Source of the DNA: Nomia melanderi
Taxonomy: Eukaryota > Arthropoda > Insecta > Hymenoptera > Halictidae
Length of the DNA: 64,000 nt
Assembly: GCF_051020985.1 (NCBI RefSeq)
Contig: NC_135002.1
Location: forward strand, 6,882,001-6,946,000
Reading direction: 5' to 3'
Position numbers and translations under genes: made by a program. Under the pieces are notes generated by a model. The model saw nothing but the letters and a program-made list of their open reading frames with translations, did no database searches and was not told the origin of the DNA. Shown here in pieces: positions 25,833 through 38,009 of the stretch. Positions within the stretch are counted from its first letter, which is position 1; each line of letters starts with the position of its first letter.

Positions 25833-26814
25833 CGCTAAACATACACAGAGACACTTGGAACACGTACGGACACCGAACAGACAAAACTCTGGACAGCTGG
25901 GAATCGACGATCCAAGGTCTCGTAGAGGTTCTCGGATGCGTGCGTGTAAAAAAATAATGGAGGGACTCACGGATACGAGCGTCCTCTTCCACTCGCTGCG
26001 AGCTGCTCCCCTGCCCAACTTGCGTGCCTGAAAACTTTTTTCTTAATATTTAAATATATATTCGACACACACGAACTCCATCTTATCTCTGTATACCTCG
26101 TGAAAGGGAAAGGAACGGACGCGGACAGGCGCACGGACCTGTAACGTAGCCGAGACATCAAGAGGAACGTCGCGACGTCTGGCCAACGACGAGAGACCAA
26201 CCGGGTGGCTCTTAAGATGGACGCTAACGGCGAGGTTCCCGCGCAGTTTTCTGCTCGTGGAACAGGTGATAGCGATTCCGGGGAATAAATTAACGGATAC
26301 CCGCGTGGTATATATTTAACTATTTTAATTTCGCCGCAAGCGGACGACAAAGTAGCGCGGAATATTTTATGAACACTTTTGCACGAGACAGATAACGGAT
26401 TACGGATCTCGCGGGGACCTAGACCGCGTCTCCGATTAAACAAAAAAATTTTTAAGTTATTCCGAAACGGGGACGGTATTCCCGGTCACGTCCAACCCCT
26501 AAAATGTCACTGGCGCACGAGTTGTCTCGCTGTCCTGCTTACCCCCACGACCTGATTCTTATGTTTCCCGCTGATGGGGTGAGAGATAGCCGAAAAAAAG
26601 AATTGTGTATCATGTCCCCTCGGCGTTCGTGCAAAGCCGGAAGCCGCACGTTAAGGTCACGTCGTGCGTTTTCTTTTAAATTATGCGTTTCCCGCCCTCA
26701 CCGTTATTCAACCCCCACGAGTGACAACGGTTAAAACACGTTTCCGAATGAATTTCTTTCAGCTAATTTCTCGCGCGGCATCGTCCTTCATCGTAGTCCT
26801 TGTATTCTTCAAAT

Positions 26815-26837
26815 ATTATTATTATTATTATTATTAT
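26815..26837. repeat. (ATT)n microsatellite
   Basis: About seven to eight perfect ATT units. Confidence 0.92.
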
Positions 26838-28542
26838 CATTAAGAACCGCTGATTAGAAGGTTCCTCGCGTCACTTCGCGATCATATCCACCGACAGTTA
26901 GCTTCCGTTACCGGAGAACGTTTAGTCGGGCCCGAACTCGAGAGTTTTAAACACCAATTCACGGGAAGATAGGGAAACAGTCGCAGTCATTAGCATCCCT
27001 GGTCGAGTCACATCAGAAACTTAAGGGCCACCACGAGACCACGAGAAGTGAATCACCGGGGTTGATGGAGGGAGAATGCAAAGTGATCTTATCCGCTTTA
27101 ACGTCCGTAGGTTACATAGGATATTATATTGTTAGCGTATACAAAGTGTATGTACATGGCGCACGGGTACAAAGGCTATGTTTCCGCCGAAAGGGGGAAT
27201 TTTTTATAAACGGACTACGCACAGCGGCGCGCGCGCGTGTGTGCGGAGCGGTCCGATCGCGTGGCATGCCGTAAATATTGATTTTATCGAAAATTCTTGG
27301 GCGGGCAGGAACGATGCGCTTCAGAGAGGATCGACAAGATTCATCGGAGCCCCCGATAACACTGACTCCCCTTTTCCCTCCCAATAAAAGAACATTCTCG
27401 CCGCAGAAATGCGACCTTGTGAGCGATCCTGGCCCGGTTTCTCGAATCTAATAATACTTTTGCGACAACTTTCGACCGGGGACGCGACAGAACGTTGCAA
27501 AAAAAAGGGAAATGTTTGCGGACAATGCATATCGGCGCGGGGATTATTTCGGAATTTCAAAATATAGGTCGAATCCGGGTCGCGCGGAAACATACGTATA
27601 TAGCTTGAGATGTGTCGTGCACGCTTCCCGCGTGAACATTTCCGACAGAATGCTGGCACAAGAATATAAGAGAATTTCCAACGGACCCCGTATAATAAAA
27701 CTTGTTCCGAAGAATCTTTCCGCCGCGCAACAATCGCGAATAAAATCAATATTCACGAAATTGCGGGTTCGCGATATACTCGATGTATTCACGCGATCAG
27801 CGCGTCCCGCGTGCACGCCCGAAGCCGTTGCCAGAAGATAGGCTTAATTAAACGAAATACGACTAGAGACAGATGGGAAGCAATCGATCCGCCAACGACA
27901 TTTCGTTTCGCGTCGGCTGCTGGATTGGGGAACATGGTCCTTTGAACAGGAAACCAATCACTCGAATGTCATCAGCGTAGAAGGAACATCGAGTAGCCGC
28001 ATCAAGAAAGTATACAAAATCATTTCCCAAAAAGGAGTTATGTTGATAGGATTCATCCGTAGCGATCGTACATGAATTTCTCGATCCGATTATGTTTCTA
28101 CTGGAAAGATCCGCCATTTTGTGTTCGAAACGCCATCTTGTCCGACCCTGACGCGCCAGGCGGTCGCCGCACGGTCACGTGCCGTGCGCGGCCGTCGAAT
28201 CCGCAGGGTGGCCGGAAGTCGATGCGGCCAAGACTTGACTTCGTTGTAATAAATCGTGTCGAGGGGACTCGAGCTCTTCCGGTCACGTGACGTTCGGCCA
28301 GCCCCGGTGAAACGCGACCAACGACCTACACACGTGCACACGCGAACACAAAGATACGCACACACTGACAAGGGAAGCGTATAAACCGTTGGCGCGACCG
28401 AATAAAGTTAATTACGTTAATTGATACTAAACGTTGACGTTGACTATGTGATCGGGGGCGAAATGGAGTACGTTGAAGTGCAACGACGGCGGGATTGATC
28501 GGGTCACGTGATGCAGCGATTAATCCCATCGACGTTGCCTGA

Positions 28543-28603
28543 GTATACATATATATACATATATATTATGTATATGTATACATATATATATATGTATATA
28601 AAT
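28543..28603. repeat. TA/ATAC-rich palindromic microsatellite
   Basis: Alternating tatacatatatata blocks with many self-complementary segments that could fold as hairpins. A related A+T-rich block follows near 31767-31845. Confidence 0.85.
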
Positions 28604-31600
28604 ACGAACACAGCATACATAGATACATATATATAAATATGCAAACACGAACAGAACACACGTATACACACGAGACACACGTACACTCAATATATTGATA
28701 ATATATTATGATATTCTATGATACACACTGTTTCGTAATATATTATTAATTTTCGATAGTAACGGAGCGTATTACGTTGTCCACGAGATTAAAGGTGATC
28801 CGACCGTGCACATTTCAATTCGTTCTTTCCGACGTGATCGAATCCCGAAGATGTTCAGCTCCCCCGGGAAACACTACTGACGACTTAGCGAGGAGAACCA
28901 CAGGAAACCCCCTCCCAGAGACAGATAATGAACGAACGAACGAAACGAGAGGAGAACCAAACGTAACCGCAAGATCGATACGCGAACCACGAGATCGAGA
29001 TTTTCGCGGCCGGAGCAGCGGATCGTTCGATCCTTCGTTCTCTAGGGTGAACGTTTCAGGTTTGCCCATCGGTCCACGAGACAACGAGAAAGGGAAACGA
29101 AGAGTCGTTCGGTCCGTTGCGACGAAACGGCCACTTCGCTCGGATTCGTGACGAAGGGGACGATTCGCCAGGCTCAGAAAATCATCGAGCGTTTGTTTCC
29201 ACCAGAAACGTTTGGACCTGGTTCGTCTTGTCCGTCATTGTTTCATTTTGAATGCGTTGTTTCGCGACCACTCCGAAAACGCGAAACGGGACCAAAAAAG
29301 AAAAAAAAAAGACACAAGTGTCGCAACATGTCCACACTTCCCACGCCTCTTTCTTCTGCCCTCTTCTCTGGCTGCCTCCATCCTCTCCACCCACCTTTCA
29401 CCCTGAAACGCCCCTACGTTCGTAAACGAAGAAAAACGTTCCATTTCCTTTTCTCCGGGAGCCTGTCCGATTTTCTCTATTTCCGTGCATCTCGTTCCCA
29501 CTTTCTCTCCGCCGTTTCTCTCCTGTCTATCCTTTCTCCTTCTATCTGTCGCGGCTCAACGTACTGGACACAACTCCACACAATATTTTTATATAGATTT
29601 CTTAAAAGTGCATTATAGTGCCAGGAAGACCACGCCAAGTTTAATGAAGAATTAAAAAAAAAAAATTAATAAAACGACGAAAAACAGAAAAACAGTCTCG
29701 AGATCGGTGCGTTAGACGATTAGAGACCGATTCTATAAGTATTAATAATGTATAAATTACGAGAGCCGTAGGTAATCATCGAGATCATCGACGGAACGGC
29801 GCGTGGTCGTGAGAGGGGCACGTTCGTGACGGGTCCGATGATATAGTCGGTCGGTGAGAAGAATTCTGGTGGTCGGGGAAGAACAAGAGGGGCTTCCCAC
29901 TCTACGTTTTACATCCGATATTACATGTTTCGTTGCTCCGAACACTTTCGACGATTTACCGTTTATTAAAAAAGTTTCGCGCAACCGTAATTATGTGCTT
30001 CGAGTACGAAATGCTTGAAAGTTCGCTACGATATACGTTTCACGCGTTCACACTTTACAATGCAGTAATTCATGCATTCTGAATCTACCACTTTACGAGA
30101 TACCTATTCACTTCTTTATTAATCTTCTACATTTTTCAAAATTCAAAGATTTTCCTAAGCCTGATCCGATTAAAACATTACTTAGACCTTGTGGCATAGC
30201 AAATCCAATGTTCTCAACTCTCGTCCCAATTTCCTGTTTCTTTTCTCCGAATAATCGCTTAATCTTTCAAAACAAAAGTTATTCTTGTGGGAATGAACGT
30301 TGGGAAGCCCCTAATCTCCTGAAGTCGTTCTCGATTCGAGCACAACCATACTCAGACTACACCAATCGAGCTATGCAGCCCGTTCGAATCGCGAAACCGA
30401 AGATGACCTGACCCGGGCGAGCACTGATTACCCGGGAGTTTGGGTAAACAGTACAGTATCAGTCACGTGGACAGTTAAGATCGTCGAACGGGGACGCTTC
30501 GCGTCGCCTGCCGTTGACGATGTTCGTTTACGCAGCGCGGAGCCGCGATTGCGTTGGACGGGGGGAGGGCGATTATTTGCACGACCAACACGGACGCCAA
30601 TTACTTTGGACGGATAGTTCGGAGATTTGAGTGATTCACACGCGGCCGATCGTTCACCGGTGATCTGGTAGACCGGTGATTAAAAGCTAACGATTCAACG
30701 GAGCCCGTTGCAACGCTTCGGATTATAGTCATCGCTGTAACCGTCGAACGGCACGGGTCGAGGTATCCGCCATTTTGCGCCGGCCGGTGAACGGTTCGAG
30801 GAGTAACGGACGGCCGATTGGAAATGAAACCGGGCAAAAAACGAACAGTATTCTTAGGAGAAGTCTCGATCATTCGAAGAAACATAACGTAACCTTTGGG
30901 AGTATAAACGATATTCTTTAAGTAACGAAATAGTTTCGATGAGACTGTAGTAGTTCGAGGATCGCGCGCGTCGCCGAAGATGTTCACACCCAAGAGATTC
31001 GATTTATCGGAGGATAAAGGTCGTTAACTGGATTTTCTCGAGAAGGAAGGCCGACGGACGAATAGAATAATCGTTGATTAAACTTTACGTTATTTCGTTT
31101 CAACGAGAAGCTTCGTCGGGTGAGCTAGAGCGACCGTTGACCGATGGGGGAGGGAGAACGGTTCTAAGATCGGCCATCTTGTGAGAGACCGAAGCGAACG
31201 GGGGACACGGGAAACGGGAAAGTCGCTTTTCGCCGCACACTTGAACGATAGACGTAACCATTTAGAACGGAAAGGGATAGAACGGATAATTATAAGGATG
31301 GATCGTGGTATCCCGCGCAAAGGACCTTAATTGGCGATCTATACATTGCCCGAGAGAAATTTCTTCATTGACGACTCTCCTTCGTGTATTCATAATGAGG
31401 AAGCTCTGTATCACAGCATATAGAACGGAACGCTTCGTTCGTCGAGAGTGTTTTCGTTGATTCGGAATGATATTAAGGAATAGTTGTTTGAAAGGGTAAA
31501 AGTATATACTTTCCTAACTTCTATAATTGACAAATAGAAGTAATGGAATATTGGAAATGTAAACATCAGTCAACGAGACATCGAAAATGTTGACGTTAAT

Positions 31601-33951
31601 TAAGAATTAGACATTAAAAATACACCTTCTTTCTGAATATTATGTTTAGAACGATGAATTCCAAAGAAAGGTATCCGATGCAACAGCTATTTCTTCATCT
31701 CGTTCGAGGCAAGGCAAACACTTCCGGTCGACGAAGTAATCCCCTCAACTATACAGAGATTTATTTGTATGTTTATACCTGTACATATGTGTATACTATA
31801 TTATGTAATATACACGACATTATAGTATATAGTGTATGTATATAATTAAAGAATCGTGTATTATGGCCTTTGTTTCGAACACAGTTTGTACCAAGAGAGG
31901 AGGCGGGAGGAACGCTGTCGCTTGGTTGGGGGCGGATTCGACTGACACCTTCCGGCGCCATGTTTTCATATTCATCGAATGTTTAATTGATGTTTAAATG
32001 TTGTACTTTATATGTGTACATATGAATTTTGTACGTTCGGTGGGTTTGAAAACGCTGGGGCGGGACAAGCGTGGTTGGATCCTCCCTGGCTTGGGAATAA
32101 GGGTGTTCTCCCTGTGTACATTGACTAACTGATTTGAAAGGTATAACCCTAGATACTCGTAGTAAGGATAATGGACACTAATCGTTACTTATTCCAAGTA
32201 TCGAGGAAAGAAACGAAATACTTAGACAAGAAACTTTGCTTCTTTGTACATTTCGATTTTATTCTGTTTCAAGCGCAATCCTTGAGGTAGGGGGAAATTA
32301 TTTAATTACCGTAACGCAATAGAAGATATTATCAATTAATTTCGATTATTATGAAATTCATGTTTCGCGTTGCAGTTAGGAACATATTTCGTTCGGACGT
32401 AACATTCGAGGCCCGTTTTAAAAATGAACATCTGTAACGTCAACTTTTCTTTCCTTCAACTTTGCGCGCCTAGCGTGCAACTACATTTTTATTGGACCAT
32501 CGCGTTTTCCATGGAATGCGATTACATTTCCCGCAAAACTACACTCGATTCGTGATTACATCTCCAGAGGAATGGAAAAAGGAACAGCACGAGCAGAGTT
32601 GCAACGCGTTCGATCGCGACGGGAGCATGCACGGCCTTCATTTCGCGAAATCATTCGTGCCATCAGTCGTCACCGCCGTCAGTCACAAGAACGCGTCGTG
32701 ACTCTAAGAACAAACGAGAACAGAGAAGGGTACCACTGGAAAGTCCTGAAACGTTTGGCGCGACGCCAGTGAAACGAGAAAAAGAAGTAAAGAACAGGGC
32801 GATGCGTCCCGCGTGAACGTACCTTTAAATCGGACTTAAATCTCTGTACATAAACGTAGCGAACAGAGACAAGTTAACCAGTTGATCATACTTTATTCCT
32901 TCCTTCCACTGTTAACTATAGTCGGCGGAAACTCGACTGACCTCTAAAAGTCACTTTTCTCGTTGCGAATTACAATTAAACACTTCCACTCTTAACATCG
33001 CGATATTTAACCTCAAAAAGAAGTTACTATTCCAACGTAAATTTCGATGCTCGGTGAATGACGAAGAAAGTATCTATCGAAACCCTTTAATTTCCGTTAA
33101 GAACGAAACTAACTGAAGCTAACTGAAGTTAAAACGATGGAGGCAAATAACGAGAAGATCTTTACGTATACATAAGAATAAACGAAGATCTATTCCGCGA
33201 AGACAGATGTTTAGGTTACCCGTTTTTCGAATAAACGTTTCAAATGAATTATTGGAGGGACTGACGGCTGCAGCGAAGCGCAGCGTATTGGTAACAGTGT
33301 TTCCTCGGTGACACTGAAAGATCAATTCACTTTGCTTCGGCAGTAGCAAACGAATTTCCGAAGGATTGGCTGACGCTCGCGAACCGAACGTGCCCGCGAG
33401 TCTCGAAAGGGAAAAGAAAAGAAGGAACGTAACGAGGTGGAAGAGGGTAAACAGCGCGGAGTGCCACTCGAAGGATCGCGGAACGGTTCGATCGTCTTTG
33501 GACGCGGTTAATCGACGGTAATTCGAGCAGCAAGGGGATGGGGGAAAAAGAAAGCCGGCCCGGGAATAGGGAAAAGTCCAAAAACAAAGGGAAATCACGA
33601 AGGGCGGAAACGCGAGACGAATAAAAGCTGATAACTCGCCGGGAAGATCGTTACCCGGCTCGCGATTTACACGGAGCATCGCTACGTTACCACCGAGAGT
33701 ATAATCATTTACTATTGTTGTTATTATTACGAGTTATTATGATTATTACGGGGAAAATTATTATTATTACTAATAACGGTAGACGTTCGAACGGTTTTAA
33801 AAATTCTCAAGACACTTTATTAAGATCTTTACCAATATTAACTGTTACGTAAACTGACCAAGAAATTACTAAAGTAATGTAAACTCCCCTATTAATCTAT
33901 AGGGTGACTCTAGCGACCACGAGTTTAAAGGAAAGTAGTCTTTTTTAACGA

Positions 33952-34021
33952 GCTCTATATCTCTCTCTGACTCTGTCTCTTTCTTCTCTTTCTCTATCTA
34001 AACTATCTATCTCTATTTCTC
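33952..34021. repeat. pyrimidine-rich (CT)n-like low-complexity tract
   Basis: TCTC and TCTA units over about 70 bases on the plus strand. No coding content. Confidence 0.8.
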
Positions 34022-37000
34022 CTATTATTTGCCACTGAAAGGAGACGCATTAAGTGCGGCGTAACGTCTCGCGGGGGTTGAATATTATTGTTGAGCAATA
34101 TCGGCGATTTGTTCCGATTACGGTGAAGTAATTGGCACAGAGAGTTGATAATTCGAGCGAATAATAAAAGAAAATTAACGGTTTGAAGTAACTATCTTTG
34201 AAATTTGTTCTGTTTTCGCCAGCGTTTCGTCACCGACGTATTCCAAAATGGCGGCCATTGGTTCGGTCCGTTGTATTTTAATCAGTCCTTGCCCGTCGAG
34301 CGGTTTTACGTGATCGTTCGCAAGCTGGCAGCCTCGCGTCCTTGCAAATCGAACGCAGCTGTCGTCGACGTTACGATTGCGTGATTGATTATGTAACTTC
34401 ATAATTTCCCTCGCGGAAAAAAGCCCAGCGAGAGAATTTGTCGCGGCGCGACTCTAAAAACACCGCTACTGACAGTTGTAAATTCGAAACGGCGAACGCG
34501 CATGGACCTACTTTATACCCGGATGCAATTTGTGACGTAATGGAACCTCGGAATTCACCTGAAATGCATTCATCCCGCGATTTTCGAGAAAATAGGTGAA
34601 TCCTGACGGGAAAGTAAAGCGTTTTTGACAGAGCCCGGATGGCAACGCGAATTCGTGTTTCGCGATTTATGAGGCAGGCGTCCATTTTTCCTGTTAATTA
34701 GTTCCATTATGCAGTTACTTCATTTCGTTCGTTGTTGCGTAATGACGCCTGCTGCAAATGCATGGTATTCGCAGTTACTGGACTGCGGAACGTGGAAATC
34801 AATTTTTATCTAATTATTTCTCTTTAACTTAATACGATAGGATCTGTGTTATTTGAATTCGTATAGCGTTGATATATTTTAGAGAAAGAAATATTAATGT
34901 ATTAATATTTATTACTTATTTTGAAGAAATATAACACTAGAAATTTCTCGTAACTTTGTAACTGCTGCCCTGTCTACAGTCTATTTCTTCATTAATTAGA
35001 AAATACGTGCCGTAATCTCAATATTCTTAACCGTTTCGTATATTTAGCGCTACGTCTGTATCGCGCGACCACTTGCAGCGCTCAATTTATACTAAACGGT
35101 GTACAAACACGCCATGTACGAATAATAGAACGTTCAAATAAAACAGCATTCGGATAAAAGAGGTCCCAACGTGTCACGATTGATGTTTTATCGAAGACCT
35201 AAGAATACTACCCTTTTTCGAGAGGAATATGGAACTTGAAAAACGTTCAATAATGCAAGTCGGTCAGCTGCCGATCGATCTCCGGATCATCTTTGCAAAT
35301 TTAAAGAAAAGTAACCTTGAGCCACTTGGAAGTGCATCGATTGGATAAATAATATCTCACTGGAGTCTAAACTGAGAATAAGCTGCGTTCGAAGGGAAAA
35401 TAGTATCGATTACGAGTCGATCTTGCAAAAGAAGTTCCCACATTCATTCACGATAACCATAGTCGAAGGATTGAACTCGTTTTACAAGATATTATAACAA
35501 TACTTATATTCTACTGTACTTCAAACATTAATTTCGCTGATTTAGTGTTTGCCAGCGGTAGAAATTGATCGTTCCATTGTACTTTTCTGCTCAAACTCGC
35601 GGAGAATAATTGATAATTAAGATCGACGACGATTAACTCGAGACACGCTGCACTTTTTGCGTGTCGTTGCGGTGTATTTAACCTATCTGAAGAGGTCTAG
35701 ATTTCGAAGAGTAACCCACAGGGTGACGCGTTAGTTCTTTTACACTATCAGGCGATGGCTGACATGAAGCATGTAATGCTTGCTCAATAGAAATTGTACT
35801 TTTGGGTCGTTCATTTCCCAAACGATCGGTGTGTTCCAAAACGATTCCGAGGAAATTCCAATTCTTCCCGTTTCTTGTTCGATCATCATCATAGATTAAG
35901 GAAATAGCGCAGCGATAATAGCGATAGACATTGAAGTTCTTTTGCGAATGCAACAAACGTTCAAGAGCAAACAATACGTTCATAGGAAATTGTATGAATT
36001 ATCTTCGAAATCCGTAGCGTTAACGTTGCATGTGTTTCGCTGATCATTTCGTATATGACGGCTGAGTTTTGTCTATTGGAAAATGAACGATTCATATCTA
36101 GAATGTACACAAAGATGAATGAAACGAGATCGATCGAACGAAAGGGTACTTCTGTATCCCACGGGCGTGCAGTATGCGATGATGCAGAAATATTTCGTAT
36201 AAAATTGCATCGGTGATCGTGGGAACAGCTAAATCCACCATTTTGTTCTCGACAGTGAAAAATCCGTAACAATATCAGTGTACACAGACAACCGAACGTT
36301 TAATTAAAAACTGCTGAGTCAAATAGTAAACTTCTCGAATATCTTGCTTGTACAACTTACTAAATAGTTTTTGTAAATTAAAAACGTATCCAATTCTTTT
36401 CAATAAAAACGTGAAACTATAACAAATTGATTTTTACAATATGGAATTTGGTTGTTTTTCTGTATTATTGGTAATTATAAAACAATAATTATAAAAGTAA
36501 TTAATTGTTTAAAAAGATCAGTGCACTCCTCCGATCACCGACTCAATTATCGCGGACGGTAGCGCTCCTTCCGCGCGAGAAACACGGTGTCCGTCAGACA
36601 AGACTAAAAAAACATGGGGAATATTTGTAACGTGATCCCTAATCCCGTGCCAATGCACACCCAAGAAAATTCGTGATGTGATTACGAATTGAATGGGAAC
36701 GAACACGACACCGTGGAACGTAGATAACAGAAGGTCGCCACCGTCCGGTGACGAACGAGATCTAAAAGAAGAAAAACAATTCCCACGCAACGAATCTTGA
36801 AAGTAGTCAATATCTAATCAATTCCAAAGATACCGTAGCGGTAGACGATTTAAGGAACAAATAAAACAAGCGAGGAAGAATGAGAAGAAGATGATGGAAA
36901 CCAATACACGTAAGAGAAACGAGTAATGCCAATAAATAAAAAAAAAAAGAAATAAATAATACGTTGAACAAAAGGGAAACCTCTTGCGAAACGAATGATG

Positions 37001-37494
37001 TTCAAGAATGATAAAAATCTTCCACTTAGATTGAATATCATTGTGGAGCATTAAAACTATAACAAACAAGTTGTTATTCTGAAACATAACGCGTGGTGCG
37101 GTTAACAATGCGAAGTGTATATATACGTATTATTATATAATTAATATAGCGATGAGAAAAGAAACCACAAAAAAAAAATGTAGCACATATTTTTAAAGTG
37201 AAACCAAACCGTGTTGAGAAAAGTAAAACGTCGAGCGGATGCGCGCGCGCGGTGCTGATCACGGCACTAATAATGTTTAAAAAGAAAAGAAACATGAAAA
37301 ACGGAAATGAACCGAATGAATTTCAATCCTGTTAATCATAGGCGAACTAATATCAAGCGAGCACCAGTCGATAAAACTAATCGTAGCGTGTACCTCCGAG
37401 AAACGCTGCTAAGAATCGATTCTTCGATCTACGAATGGATAGGGGTATAAGAATTACAATGTTTATGAACCAATGCATTTTCATGCCGAGAACA

Positions 37495-37500
37495 AATAAA
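37495..37500 (+). terminator. candidate plus-strand poly(A) signal (AATAAA), possible distal SK end
   Basis: AATAAA is followed 20-35 bases later by the GT/T-rich element tgtgttttct, the usual layout of an insect cleavage site. It faces the minus-strand AKAP17A gene, whose own signal lies about 150 bp away, so this is a convergent gene boundary. Assigning it to SK is inference. Confidence 0.45.
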
Positions 37501-37647
37501 ATTTGCAAGTCGAATACGAATGTGTTTTCTCTCCTTTTATTCCTCATTTATGCGCTACCAGCCCCGACTGAACTTGGACCAGCTGATTAAGGCGAAAACT
37601 ATTCACCAGGTAATTAAGAAACTGATGTTTAATTTATGAATATCGTG

Positions 37648-37653
37648 TTTATT
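37648..37653 (-). terminator. candidate AKAP17A poly(A) signal
   Basis: TTTATT on the plus strand reads AATAAA on the minus strand, about 360 bases after the AKAP17A stop codon. Other TTTATT copies lie further downstream, so the exact end is uncertain. Confidence 0.45.
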
Positions 37654-38009
37654 TTTAATGTGGACTTAGAAATGCAGTACTCTCTTCATCGTTCTGTACG
37701 ATTTTACGCTATAGAATTACATTGTTCGTAACGTATATACAACTGTTCCTTAACATGTATATATACGTTGAAAATTTAAAACGTCCACAAATATCTTAGT
37801 TCGTTACGGTGCTTCATTGCTCAAGCTTAGGAAGAACTATCACATGAACAAAAATATATCTTCCTTCATCAAAAGAATATTACAGGCATACGCATACCAA
37901 AGTTATGCAGGTCCATATTCATTTTTGTACACAGTATTATATCGATCGATCATCCCTTTTACGTTAGAAGATTGAAGACACAAAACGGAAGAACTATCGT
38001 CGATTATCG

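Larger units (their letters stand above)
25128..37500 (+). other. non-coding region after SK; possible very long 3'UTR
   Basis: No exon or domain was recognised in 12.4 kb. The many short open frames overlap on both strands and change composition with the DNA. The stretch holds CA/CATA repeats (25774-25832), an ATT microsatellite (26815-26837), a palindromic TA-rich block (28543-28603) and pyrimidine-rich DNA (29330-29560, 33952-34021). The first strong plus-strand poly(A) arrangement I see is at 37495-37500. SK genes in nervous tissue can carry long 3'UTRs, but continuity here is inference. Confidence 0.4.

Noticed and set aside
25458..26018. 186-codon minus-strand open frame with Cys/Val-rich repeats
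   Set aside because: It is the translation of the CA/CATA microsatellite and flanks.
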